Shown here in pieces: positions 1 through 7,389 of a stretch of DNA of 41,756 nt. Within the stretch, counting starts at the first letter, position 1. Each line of letters opens with the position of its first letter. The notes below the pieces were generated by a model. The model searched no databases. It worked only from the letters and a program-made list of their open reading frames with translations, and was not told the DNA's origin. The translations under genes were made by a program, and so were the position numbers. The stretch lies in NCBI GenBank assembly GCA_937973555.1, contig CALJKL010000026.1, positions 1 to 41,756 of the forward strand, in the 5' to 3' direction. The stretch is from an uncultured Flavobacteriales bacterium. Its GTDB lineage: Bacteria; Bacteroidota; Bacteroidia; Flavobacteriales; Weeksellaceae.

Positions 1-2
1 AG

Positions 3-137
3 TCTTCGCTGGTGATGGTGCCGATCAACGAGTTCGGCACCGAAGCGCAAAAGCAAAAGTACCTGCCCAAACTGGCCACCGGCGAATGGATCGGCTGCTT
101 TGGCCTGACCGAACCCAACCACGGCTCCGACCCCGGA
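3..137 (+). pseudogene. Acyl-CoA dehydrogenase internal fragment (foreign)
   Basis: Forty-five codons open from the window edge encode an internal piece of a glutaryl-CoA-dehydrogenase-type acyl-CoA dehydrogenase, including KYLPKLATGE and the flavin-site segment GLTEPNHGSDPG. The family is normally about 390 residues; both ends are missing here. The reading frame continues beyond 137, but the protein similarity stops. It aligns with roughly residues 105-150 of the full-length homologue at 18879-20060, but GC content and codon use are entirely different, so it is not a local duplication. It is a contaminant fragment, not a gene of this organism. Confidence 0.8.
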
Positions 138-140
138 CTC

Positions 141-416
141 CTGGGGACGCGAAACCAAAGGCTCAACCACGTCCCCCCCCGAGAACACCAGCGTGGCCAC
201 CTGGCCTTCGCGGTGGCTGGTGGCCTCCAGGCGCTTGGCCAGCGCGTTGGTCACGCTCACGCCCACGCCGTGCAGACCGCCCGAGAAGCTGTAGGCGCCG
301 CCCTTGCCCTTGTCGAACTTGCCACCCGCATGCAGGCGGGTGAACACCAGCTCGATCACCGGGGCTTTTTCTTCGGGATGCAGGCCAAACGGGATGCCGC
401 GACCATCGTCTTCGAT
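141..416 (-). pseudogene. ParE/GyrB ATPase-domain fragment (foreign)
   Basis: About 92 codons on the minus strand read as the ATP-binding (GHKL) part of a type II topoisomerase B subunit. Visible motifs in order are EDDGRGIPFG (the Bergerat-fold DxGxG loop), FTRLHAGGKFDKG, and the ATP-lid region YSFSGGLHGVGVSVTNALAKRL. The wording resembles topoisomerase IV ParE of Betaproteobacteria more than GyrB, but I cannot separate the two with certainty. Both ends are cut: the C-terminal side at the join with the acyl-CoA dehydrogenase fragment, and the N-terminal side where the Bacteroidota sequence begins. GC-rich and out of context. Confidence 0.75.
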
Positions 417-467
417 AGTATACCGTACTTCTTTGAGTTTTATGTGAAATAAAAATAGACAAATGTG

Positions 468-497
468 AAGGGTTTCATGGTTTTGAAACCCTTTTTT
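468..497 (+). terminator. Rho-independent terminator of a truncated upstream gene
   Basis: A perfect 10-bp stem (AAGGGTTTCA at 468-477 with TGAAACCCTT at 484-493) with a 6-base loop runs into a T-run to 497. It belongs to a plus-strand gene whose body was replaced by the chimeric segment. Two short open frames ending just upstream (TGA near 446, TAA at 450-452) could be that gene's last codons. I cannot tell which. Confidence 0.8.
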
Positions 498-655
498 GTT
501 GACTTTCAATGGATAAGCTTACCATTGGCAAAGCTCTTTCTACAAAGAGTTTTTTTTGTATATTTATGCATTGAATATCAATTAATTTAAAATATTATGC
601 ATGCATAGTATTTTTTATTTAAATTAGCAACCATCAGAATAAAACATTAATACTT
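498..655. other. Intergenic region upstream of etfB
   Basis: AT-rich stretch with no open frame that looks coding. It must hold the etfBA promoter. The best candidate -7 box is TAAATTAG at 620-627, one mismatch from TAnnTTTG and about 28 bases before the etfB ATG. I see no convincing -33 element at the expected distance and no RNA gene. Confidence 0.5.
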
Positions 656-1402
656 ATGAAAATATTAGTTTGTATAAGTAGTGTACCAGATACTACATCT
701 AAAATTAATTTCACAGCAGATAAATCTGCTTTCGACAAAACCGGGATTCAATGGGTGATTAATCCTTTAGATGAATTTGCCCTTACAAAAGCAATCAAAT
801 TACAGGAAACTCAAGGAGCTACCGTTACCATTGTTACTGTAGGTGATGTAGCTACAGAAGCAGTAATGAGAAAAGCATTGGCAATAGGAGCTGATGATGC
901 AGTGAGAATTGATGCTGAACCAAAAGATAGTTTATCAGTGGCTAAAGAAATTGCTAAAGTAGCACAAGAAGGAGGTTATGATTTGGTTTTGGCAGGTAAA
1001 GAGTCTTTAGATTATAATGGTGCTGCCGTTCCGGGAATGATAGCACAATTATTAAACAGACCTTTTGTAAATGCATGTGTAGGTTTAGATGTAAATGGAG
1101 CTGATGTAACGGCTTCTAGAGAAATAGAAGGAGGTAAAGAGACCTTAAAAGTAACTTTACCTGCAGTAATAGCTGGGCAGAAAGGTTTGGTAGAAGAAAA
1201 AGACCTTATTATCCCTAACATGAGAGGGATAATGTCTGCAAGGACAAAACCACTTACCGTAAAAACACCTACAGAAAATGACGTAAAAGTGAAGGCGGTT
1301 TCTTTTGATAGCGTACCTCCAAGAGCACAGGTGAAAATGGTATCTGCGGATAACTTAGACGAATTGGTAAGACTTCTACACGAAGAAGCAAAAGTTATTT
1401 AA
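656..1402 (+). CDS. etfB: Electron transfer flavoprotein beta subunit
   Basis: A 248-residue protein of normal EtfB length. EtfB pairs with EtfA to form a soluble heterodimer carrying FAD (and AMP in the beta subunit), which passes electrons from acyl-CoA dehydrogenases to Etf-quinone oxidoreductase. The N-terminus (MKILVCISSVPDT) and the segments WVINPLDEFALTKAIKL and GKESLDYNGAAVPGMIAQLL are diagnostic of the family's nucleotide-binding fold. It lies 31 bases before etfA in the same direction, so the two form an operon closed by the hairpin at 2411-2441. A likely electron donor, the glutaryl-CoA-dehydrogenase-type enzyme, is at 18879-20060, though not linked. Confidence 0.97.
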   Translation: MKILVCISSVPDTTSKINFTADKSAFDKTGIQWVINPLDEFALTKAIKLQETQGATVTIVTVGDVATEAVMRKALAIGADDAVRIDAEPKDSLSVAKEIAKVAQEGGYDLVLAGKESLDYNGAAVPGMIAQLLNRPFVNACVGLDVNGADVTASREIEGGKETLKVTLPAVIAGQKGLVEEKDLIIPNMRGIMSARTKPLTVKTPTENDVKVKAVSFDSVPPRAQVKMVSADNLDELVRLLHEEAKVI

Positions 1403-1433
1403 TTCTAATTCTCAATTCTTAAAATTTAAAATC

Positions 1434-2381
1434 ATGTCAATTTTTGTATATTCAGAAAATATAAACGGAAATTATAAGAAATCTGCTTTCGAGGTGGTTT
1501 CATATGCAAAAGCTATTGCTGATAAGGCAGGTACCGATGTTGTTGCAGTAAGCATCAATCCTTCAGACGCATCGGATGCTTTATATAAATACGGAGCTAC
1601 TAAAGTAATTGTTTTAAAAGGAGATTCTTTGAAAAACTTTAATGCTAAATCTTATGCAGATGCGTTGGCTTCTGTAGTAGACGGAATAGTAGTATTTCCT
1701 CATTCTACAGATGCTGCTTCTATTGCACCTATGTTGGCCGTTACCAAAAATGCAGCATTGGTTACCAATGCCGTAGCTGCTCCGGAAAGTGTTTCTCCAT
1801 TTCAGGTGAAAAGAAAAGCGTTCTCAGGAAAAGCGTTTATGATGGCTCAGGCAGAAGGGGCAAATGTAATGATTACGGTTTCACAAAATTCTTTCGGAAT
1901 TAAAGAAAATCCGGTATCAGGTACTGAAGAAGTGAAAGAAATTTCTGTTTCTAATGAAGGTATTACGATTGTTAATCAAGAAAAAGCATCAGGAAAATTA
2001 GACCTTAAAGAAGCTGAATTAGTAGTGTCTGCAGGTAGAGGAATGAAAGGCCCTGAAAACTGGGGAATGGTAGAGGATTTAGCAAACTCTTTAGGCGCCG
2101 CTACCGCATGTTCTAAACCGGTATCTGACATTGGCTGGAGACCTCATACAGAGCACGTGGGTCAAACCGGTAAGGCTATTGCTCCTAATCTTTACATTGC
2201 GATAGGTATTTCAGGTGCCATACAGCATTTGGCAGGGGTAAATTCCTCCAAAACCATTGTTGTAATCAACAATGATCCGGAAGCGCCATTCTTCAAATCT
2301 GCCGATTATGGGGTAGTAGGAGATGCTTTTCAGATAGTGCCGGCACTTACCGAAAAAATTAAAGCGTTCAAACAACACTAA
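1434..2381 (+). CDS. etfA: Electron transfer flavoprotein alpha subunit
   Basis: A 315-residue EtfA of typical length. The N-terminal half carries the alpha/beta domain shared with EtfB. The C-terminal half holds the FAD domain, with VVSAGRGMKGPENWGMVEDL, a DIGWRPHTEHVGQTG loop and the end IAIGISGAIQHLAG followed by NNDPEAPFFKSADYG, all characteristic of FAD binding in EtfA. Follows etfB by 31 bases. The role is electron transfer from fatty-acid and amino-acid acyl-CoA dehydrogenases to the quinone pool, via an Etf-QO not in this window. Confidence 0.97.
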   Translation: MSIFVYSENINGNYKKSAFEVVSYAKAIADKAGTDVVAVSINPSDASDALYKYGATKVIVLKGDSLKNFNAKSYADALASVVDGIVVFPHSTDAASIAPMLAVTKNAALVTNAVAAPESVSPFQVKRKAFSGKAFMMAQAEGANVMITVSQNSFGIKENPVSGTEEVKEISVSNEGITIVNQEKASGKLDLKEAELVVSAGRGMKGPENWGMVEDLANSLGAATACSKPVSDIGWRPHTEHVGQTGKAIAPNLYIAIGISGAIQHLAGVNSSKTIVVINNDPEAPFFKSADYGVVGDAFQIVPALTEKIKAFKQH

Positions 2382-2410
2382 AATTTGTTAGAAAAATAAT
2401 AAATTATAAG

Positions 2411-2441
2411 CATCATAGCAGGTTTTGTTATGATGTTTTTT
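2411..2441 (+). terminator. etfBA terminator
   Basis: Seven-bp stem CATCATA (2411-2417) with TATGATG (2429-2435) followed by a T-run. The T-run directly adjoins the -7 box of the next gene. Confidence 0.75.
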
Positions 2442-2449
2442 TATATTTG
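2442..2449 (+). promoter_or_regulatory. Bacteroidota -7 box of the bifunctional nuclease gene
   Basis: TATATTTG is an exact match to TAnnTTTG. The box ends only 5 bases before the ATG at 2455, so transcription should begin at or next to the start codon (leaderless or nearly so). A TTTG at 2424-2427 could be the -33 element, but its 14-base spacer is short. Confidence 0.65.
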
Positions 2450-2454
2450 TAACT

Positions 2455-3051
2455 ATGGATTACAAAAAATTAGTCATTCGTGGCATATCATATAGTCAAA
2501 CTCAATCTGGTGCTTATGCACTTTTGTTAGAGCACGAAGAAACTTCGGTTAAATTACCCGTGGTTATAGGCAATTTTGAGGCTCAGTCTATTTCTTTAGG
2601 CCTTGAAAAAGATTTGAAGGCTCCTCGTCCATTAACGCACGATTTGTTTTCAAAATTTGTAACATCTACTCATTATACTTTAGATTCTGTAATTATCTAT
2701 CAAATTATTGATGGAGTATTTTTTTCTAATCTCAATTTTAAAAATACAGACACCGGAGAAGAACTTATTTTGGATGCAAGAACCTCAGATGCTGTTGCAA
2801 TGGCCGTAAGGTTTGATGCACCTATATATACCACAGAGCAGGTGCTAAACGAAGCAGGCATACTCCTTGAAATAGAAAATAATGATATTCCTTTACCGGA
2901 AATGGATGAAAGGGATGAGGAATCTGACATCAGCAAACTCAATAGTGAAGAATTATATGCTTTATTGGATGAAGCCGTAAAAACAGAAGATTATGATTTG
3001 GCGATGGAAATTCAACAGGAAATAAAGAGGAGAAATAAGAAAATAGATTAG
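2455..3051 (+). CDS. Bifunctional nuclease family protein with C-terminal UVR motif
   Basis: A 198-residue protein of the bifunctional DNase/RNase (BFN, DUF151) family. The BFN domain covers about residues 1-135 (AYALLLEHEE, PVVIGNFEAQSISLGLE, RPLTHDLF, LDARTSDAVAMAVRFDAPIY). The last ~40 residues (SEELYALLDEAVKTEDYDLA then EIQQEIKRR) match the UvrB/UvrC-type UVR helical motif, the usual Bacteroidota arrangement. Known members act on nucleic acids; the physiological substrate in this phylum is unclear. The start is supported by the conserved N-terminus MDYKKLVIRG. The next gene follows after 37 bases and may be co-transcribed. Confidence 0.9.
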   Translation: MDYKKLVIRGISYSQTQSGAYALLLEHEETSVKLPVVIGNFEAQSISLGLEKDLKAPRPLTHDLFSKFVTSTHYTLDSVIIYQIIDGVFFSNLNFKNTDTGEELILDARTSDAVAMAVRFDAPIYTTEQVLNEAGILLEIENNDIPLPEMDERDEESDISKLNSEELYALLDEAVKTEDYDLAMEIQQEIKRRNKKID

Positions 3052-3088
3052 TCTTATAGGCTAAAAAGATAAATAATAAACTTAAACT

Positions 3089-4348
3089 ATGAATATTAAA
3101 TTTAGATTGACATTGCTGAGCTTTCTGCAATTTTTTGTTTGGGGAGCTTGGTTAATTACTATTGCCAATTATTGGTTTGGTACTAAACAGTGGGGAGGTG
3201 CAGAATTTGGTGCTATATTTTCTACCTTAGGAATAGCCTCTATTTTTATGCCGGCCATTACAGGTATCATTGCAGATCGTTGGCTAAATGCCGAAAAATT
3301 ATATGGCATTCTTCATTTGGGATATGCGGTTGCCCTTTTTTATTTAACAAGAATAGACAATCCGGAAACTTTTTTCTGGGTAATGCTTGTTGCCATGCTT
3401 TTTTATATGCCTACCATCTCTCTTTCCAATTCTATTGCATATAATATACTTAAGAAAAATGATTATGATGTGGTAAAGGTTTTTCCACCCATAAGGGTTT
3501 GGGGAACAATAGGTTTTATTGTTGCTATGTGGATTACCAATTTAACAGGAAATAAGGCTACAGTCAATCAATTCTATATTGCCGGAGCGATAGCTGTTTT
3601 TCTTGGAATCTATGCCTTTACATTGCCAAAATGTGAACCCCAAAATCTAATTCCAAAAGAAGCTTCATTAATCGAAAAATTAGGATTAAATGCATTTAAG
3701 CTGTTTGGAACATATAAAATGGCGTTGTTTTTTATTTTCTCCATGTTTTTGGGCGCTGCCTTACAGCTAACCAATATGTATGGAGATGTATTCCTTTCAG
3801 ATTTTTCTAAAATCCCACAATATGCAGATAGTTTTGTTTCAAGATATTCTACCATCATCATGTCTATTTCTCAGTTTTCTGAAACTGCATTTATTTTGGC
3901 AATACCATTTTTTCTAAAAAAATTCGGAATTAAAAATGTAATGTTGATGAGTATGTTTGCCTGGGTGCTTCGTTTCGGACTTTTCGCTTATGGATTGCCT
4001 GTTGGTTTTGGACTTGGATTAATCATCCTTTCGTGTATTGTTTACGGAATGGCTTTTGATTTTTTCAATATTTCAGGTTCCCTTTTTGTGGAAACTTCTA
4101 CAGATTCCAAAATCAGATCATCTGCACAAGGGCTTTTTATGATGATGACCAATGGATTTGGTGCTGTAATTGGAAGTTTGGCCAGTGGGTTTTTGATTCA
4201 AAATTATTTTACTCTAGAAAATGGAGATAAAATGTGGCATGAAATATGGCTTTCTTTTGCTTTTTATTCATTAATTATTGCCATTTTATTTGGTATAATG
4301 TTCAAGCATAAACACAATCCGGAAGTTATTGAGAACATTCATGATTAA
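3089..4348 (+). CDS. Nucleoside permease (nucleoside:H+ symporter family)
   Basis: A 419-residue, very hydrophobic protein with about 12 predicted membrane segments, matching the NupG/XapB nucleoside:H+ symporter family in length and layout. Recognisable segments are FLQFFVWGAWLITIANYWF at the N-terminus, PAITGIIADRW in the first cytoplasmic loop and VFPPIRVWGTIGFI in mid-protein. It should import nucleosides at the inner membrane by proton symport; specificity cannot be read from the sequence. It lies 37 bases after the bifunctional nuclease, suggesting a nucleic-acid-salvage pair, and is closed by the terminator at 4372-4402. Confidence 0.9.
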   Translation: MNIKFRLTLLSFLQFFVWGAWLITIANYWFGTKQWGGAEFGAIFSTLGIASIFMPAITGIIADRWLNAEKLYGILHLGYAVALFYLTRIDNPETFFWVMLVAMLFYMPTISLSNSIAYNILKKNDYDVVKVFPPIRVWGTIGFIVAMWITNLTGNKATVNQFYIAGAIAVFLGIYAFTLPKCEPQNLIPKEASLIEKLGLNAFKLFGTYKMALFFIFSMFLGAALQLTNMYGDVFLSDFSKIPQYADSFVSRYSTIIMSISQFSETAFILAIPFFLKKFGIKNVMLMSMFAWVLRFGLFAYGLPVGFGLGLIILSCIVYGMAFDFFNISGSLFVETSTDSKIRSSAQGLFMMMTNGFGAVIGSLASGFLIQNYFTLENGDKMWHEIWLSFAFYSLIIAILFGIMFKHKHNPEVIENIHD

Positions 4349-4371
4349 CTTTTTGGATTTAAAATAAACTG

Positions 4372-4402
4372 AAAACACACTTTTACCGAGTGTGTTTTTT
4401 TT
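4372..4402 (+). terminator. Terminator after nucleoside permease
   Basis: Ten-bp perfect stem (AAAACACACT at 4372-4381 with AGTGTGTTTT at 4389-4398), 7-base loop, T-run to 4402. Confidence 0.85.
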
Positions 4403-4437
4403 GTAATTTGGCAGAGTAATATTTAACACTATCTAAA

Positions 4438-5616
4438 ATGAAAGAAGTATATATAGTATCGGCTGTTAGAACTCCTATGGGAAGTTTTTTGGGAAGTCTA
4501 TCTACTGTCCCAGCTCCAAAATTAGGCGCGATAGCCATAAAAGGGGCTTTAGAAAGAGTAAATTTGGATCCAAAATTGGTTCAGGAAGTCTATATGGGTA
4601 ACGTATTGCAGGCAGGAGAAGGTCAGGCTCCGGCTAGACAGGCAGCTTTAGGAGCGGGTCTTTCTAACGAGACACCTTCTACAACCATCAATAAGGTTTG
4701 CGCTTCCGGAATGAAAGCCGTAATGATGGCAGCACAATCTATAAAGGCCGGAGATCAAGACATCATCGTTGCCGGAGGAATGGAAAACATGAGCATGGTG
4801 CCTCATTATTATAATGCCAGAAATGCTGTGAAATTAGGAGATGTAAAAATGCAAGATGGCATGTTGGTAGATGGGTTAACAGATGTTTACAATAAAGTAC
4901 ATATGGGCGTTTGTGCAGAAAAATGTGCTGCAGAATATCATTTTTCAAGAGAAGATCAGGATAACTTTGCCATTCAGTCTTACAAAAGAAGTGCAGATGC
5001 ATGGGCTTCTGGAAAATTCAACAATGAAATAGTACCTGTGGAAATTCCTCAAAGAAAAGGCGAGCCAATCATTTTTGGTGAAGATGAGGAATACAAAACG
5101 GTAAATTTCGATAGATTTTCTACTTTGCCTACCGTTTTTCAAAAAGAAAACGGAACGGTAACGGCTGCCAATGCCTCCACGCTTAATGACGGAGCTTCTG
5201 CTTTGGTATTGATGTCTAAAGAAAAGGCAGATGAATTGGGCTTGAAACCTTTAGCAAAAATAGTTTCTTATGCTGACGCTGCTCAAGCCCCGGAATGGTT
5301 TACTACAGCACCTGCAAAAGCATTGCCAATTGCTTTGCAAAAAGCTGGTTTAGACATTTCGGATATCGATTATTTTGAATTCAATGAAGCTTTTTCGGTA
5401 GTTGGTTTAGCCAATAATAAGATACTTGGACTTGATGACTCTAAAGTAAATGTAAATGGTGGAGCAGTTTCTTTGGGACATCCACTGGGTAGTTCTGGTT
5501 CTAGAATTATTGTTACATTAATTAATGTTTTGAAGCAAAAAAATGCCAAATATGGTGCAGCTGCCATTTGTAATGGTGGAGGTGGTGCAAGCGCTATTGT
5601 TATAGAAAATCTTTAA
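4438..5616 (+). CDS. Acetyl-CoA C-acetyltransferase / thiolase
   Basis: A 392-residue type II thiolase. The nucleophilic cysteine is Cys88 in INKVCASGMKAV. The C-terminal catalytic set is His348 (GGAVSLGHPLGSSGSR) and Cys378 (AAICNGGGGASA), with FNEAF forming the oxyanion region. It condenses two acetyl-CoA to acetoacetyl-CoA, or cleaves 3-ketoacyl-CoA in beta-oxidation. Length and the MKEVYIVSAVRTPMG start favour an acetyl-CoA acetyltransferase (AtoB-like), but chain-length preference is not decidable here. Monocistronic, bounded by terminators on both sides. The upstream GTAATTTG near 4403-4410 is at best a weak -7 box. Confidence 0.95.
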   Translation: MKEVYIVSAVRTPMGSFLGSLSTVPAPKLGAIAIKGALERVNLDPKLVQEVYMGNVLQAGEGQAPARQAALGAGLSNETPSTTINKVCASGMKAVMMAAQSIKAGDQDIIVAGGMENMSMVPHYYNARNAVKLGDVKMQDGMLVDGLTDVYNKVHMGVCAEKCAAEYHFSREDQDNFAIQSYKRSADAWASGKFNNEIVPVEIPQRKGEPIIFGEDEEYKTVNFDRFSTLPTVFQKENGTVTAANASTLNDGASALVLMSKEKADELGLKPLAKIVSYADAAQAPEWFTTAPAKALPIALQKAGLDISDIDYFEFNEAFSVVGLANNKILGLDDSKVNVNGGAVSLGHPLGSSGSRIIVTLINVLKQKNAKYGAAAICNGGGGASAIVIENL

Positions 5617-5639
5617 ATAATATAAAATTTAATATAAAG

Positions 5640-5687
5640 CCATTAAGATTTATAGATTATTTTCATCAATATCTTAATGGTTTTTTT
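5640..5687 (+). terminator. Thiolase terminator
   Basis: Ten-bp stem CCATTAAGAT (5640-5649) with ATCTTAATGG (5671-5680), 21-base AT-rich loop, seven T's at 5681-5687. Confidence 0.8.
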
Positions 5688-5694
5688 ATTTTTG
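5687..5694 (+). promoter_or_regulatory. -7 box of the MFS transporter gene
   Basis: TATTTTTG matches TAnnTTTG exactly and begins in the last T of the preceding terminator. Predicted start of transcription is about 5700, giving a ~25-base leader to the ATG at 5725. No clear -33 element. Confidence 0.6.
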
Positions 5695-5724
5695 TTCTTT
5701 CATTCCATCATTTGATTATTATAT

Positions 5725-7251
5725 ATGGAGCATAAAAATATCAAAAACAATCCGAAAATCATGAAGGCTTGGGCCTTCTACGATTGGGCAAATTCCGTTT
5801 ATTCATTGGTTATTACCTCTACCATTTTTCCTATTTATTATTCTATTTTGACTACAGCTTATGAGAAAGATGAATATGTAAAAGAGACTGGACAATGGAT
5901 AAAAGTGCCGGTAAGAAATATGATAAATCTTTTCGGGAAAGAATATCAACCCGATGCTATTTATGGATATTCTCTTACCATTTCCTTTATTATTGTCGTA
6001 ATCCTTTCGCCCATTTTATCTTCTTTGGCAGATACCATTGGTAATAAGAAGTCTTTTCTTCAGTTTTTCTGTTATCTAGGGGCCACTTCATGTATGGGGC
6101 TGGCGATGTTTACTGGCATGCAGAATGTATTTCTAGGACTTTTATTTAGCATTACAGCGAGTGTGGGCTTCTGGGGAAGTTTGGTTTTTTATAACTCATT
6201 TTTACCAGATATTGCCACCGCAGACAAACAAGATGCCCTTTCTGCAAAAGGATATGTGTATGGTTATATTGGTTCTGTAATTTTGGTGGTTATTTGTTTG
6301 GCTTTGATTATGTATGTTGCACAAACGCCAAAACAAGGCTTAATTCTAACAAGAATAAGTTTCTTATTAACAGGAGCTTGGTGGTTTGGTTTTGCACAAT
6401 ATACTTTTAAACATTTGCCGCAATTTGGTGAAGTAAGCCATCAATTGCCAAAGGATTTAGTATTGCTTAATCTTAAAAACATCTTCAAAAATCACAAAAA
6501 TAATGGTGGTTTCTTTGGAGTTCTAAAAGATAATATTATTTTCTATAAAGAGATTGCCAAAGAAAGTTTCAGAGAATTGTATAGAGTTGGTTCTGAGTTA
6601 TTTAGAACTGTTAATCTGAAGTATTTTTTAACGAGTTTCTTCTTTTATAGTGTAGGGATGCAGACCATATTTTTAATGGCTACTTTATTCGGTAAGAGTG
6701 AAATAAACCTTGCTCAGGACAAGTTGATTATGACTTTGCTTTTGATTCAGATTGAAGCCATTATCGGTGCTATTATCTTCTCTAGATTATCTAAAAAAAT
6801 TGGGAATAAAAATGTTATCAGCATTACCATCATTTTATGGATTTTCGCATGTTTATCTGCTTATTTCCTCAAAAAAGAAAATCCTAATGTAGAATATCAG
6901 TTTTATGGTGTAGCAGCGGTAGTAGGGCTTGTAATGGGCGGTATTCAGTCTATGTCTCGTTCTACGTATAGTAGACTTTTACCAAAAGACTCCATGGACA
7001 ATACTACATACTTCAGTTTTTATGATGTATTAGAGAAAATTGCCATCATCTTAGGAACTTTTATTTTTGCTATCCTTATTGATAATTATGATGCTATTAG
7101 AACATTTTTCTCAACAGAGTTTACACTCGAATTACCTACGGCTTCAGGAATGAGGTTTGCATCCTTAGCGATGTCTTTGTTTTTTGTTGTAGGTCTGATA
7201 TTTATAAGGTTTTTAAAATTCGATACTTTGAAAGAAAAAGAAACACTGTAA
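5725..7251 (+). CDS. MFS transporter, UMF1/ATG22-like
   Basis: A 508-residue multi-spanning membrane protein. The N-terminal signature MKAWAFYDWANSVYSLVI followed by FPIYYS identifies the ATG22-like/UMF1 branch of the major facilitator superfamily. YGYSLTISFIIVVILSPILS, GYVYGYIGSVILVVICLALI and MGGIQSMSRSTYSRLLP are typical helix and loop segments. About 12 helices are expected, with an extended polar loop around residues 255-290 between the halves. Fungal ATG22 exports amino acids from the vacuole; the substrate of bacterial members is unknown and I do not assign one. Single-gene unit with its own -7 box and terminator. Confidence 0.88.
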   Translation: MEHKNIKNNPKIMKAWAFYDWANSVYSLVITSTIFPIYYSILTTAYEKDEYVKETGQWIKVPVRNMINLFGKEYQPDAIYGYSLTISFIIVVILSPILSSLADTIGNKKSFLQFFCYLGATSCMGLAMFTGMQNVFLGLLFSITASVGFWGSLVFYNSFLPDIATADKQDALSAKGYVYGYIGSVILVVICLALIMYVAQTPKQGLILTRISFLLTGAWWFGFAQYTFKHLPQFGEVSHQLPKDLVLLNLKNIFKNHKNNGGFFGVLKDNIIFYKEIAKESFRELYRVGSELFRTVNLKYFLTSFFFYSVGMQTIFLMATLFGKSEINLAQDKLIMTLLLIQIEAIIGAIIFSRLSKKIGNKNVISITIILWIFACLSAYFLKKENPNVEYQFYGVAAVVGLVMGGIQSMSRSTYSRLLPKDSMDNTTYFSFYDVLEKIAIILGTFIFAILIDNYDAIRTFFSTEFTLELPTASGMRFASLAMSLFFVVGLIFIRFLKFDTLKEKETL

Positions 7252-7272
7252 ATCTTTTACAATATATATTTT

Positions 7273-7303
7273 AAAAAGAACCTCAAATGGGGGTTCTTTT
7301 TTT
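7273..7303 (+). terminator. Terminator after MFS transporter
   Basis: Ten-bp stem AAAAAGAACC (7273-7282) with GGTTCTTTTT (7292-7301), 9-base loop, T-run. Confidence 0.85.
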
Positions 7304-7348
7304 ATTATTTGAGATGAATTCTAAGGTGTTTTTAAAAGAATAATTCCT

Positions 7349-7356
7349 TATTTTTG
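7349..7356 (+). promoter_or_regulatory. -7 box of the uvrA operon
   Basis: TATTTTTG, exact TAnnTTTG match, 33 bases before the uvrA ATG at 7390. No good -33 element was found, and no LexA-type operator is evident. Confidence 0.55.
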
Positions 7357-7389
7357 TAGGTCTTGATTTTTTGAGACGTTTGAAGAATT

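Larger units (their letters stand above)
1..420. other. Chimeric GC-rich contig end, foreign to the rest of the window
   Basis: The first ~420 bases are strongly GC-rich and then change abruptly to AT-rich sequence for the remaining 41 kb. Two fragments of unrelated conserved genes on opposite strands meet near 138-141, each cut in mid-domain. The second fragment stops in mid-domain near 415-425, where Bacteroidota-like sequence begins. Codon use (GCC, CTG, CGC) resembles a Burkholderiales-type proteobacterium; that assignment is from protein flavour only. A misassembly or library chimera is the simplest reading. Confidence 0.85.

Noticed and set aside
12..452. Long open frame crossing the GC-rich left end on the plus strand
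   Set aside because: Only residues up to position 137 resemble a protein; the rest is antisense to the ParE/GyrB fragment. It is a product of the chimera.
163..462. Arg/Gly-rich open frame on the minus strand
   Set aside because: Out-of-frame reading of the ParE/GyrB fragment; the correct frame gives family motifs.
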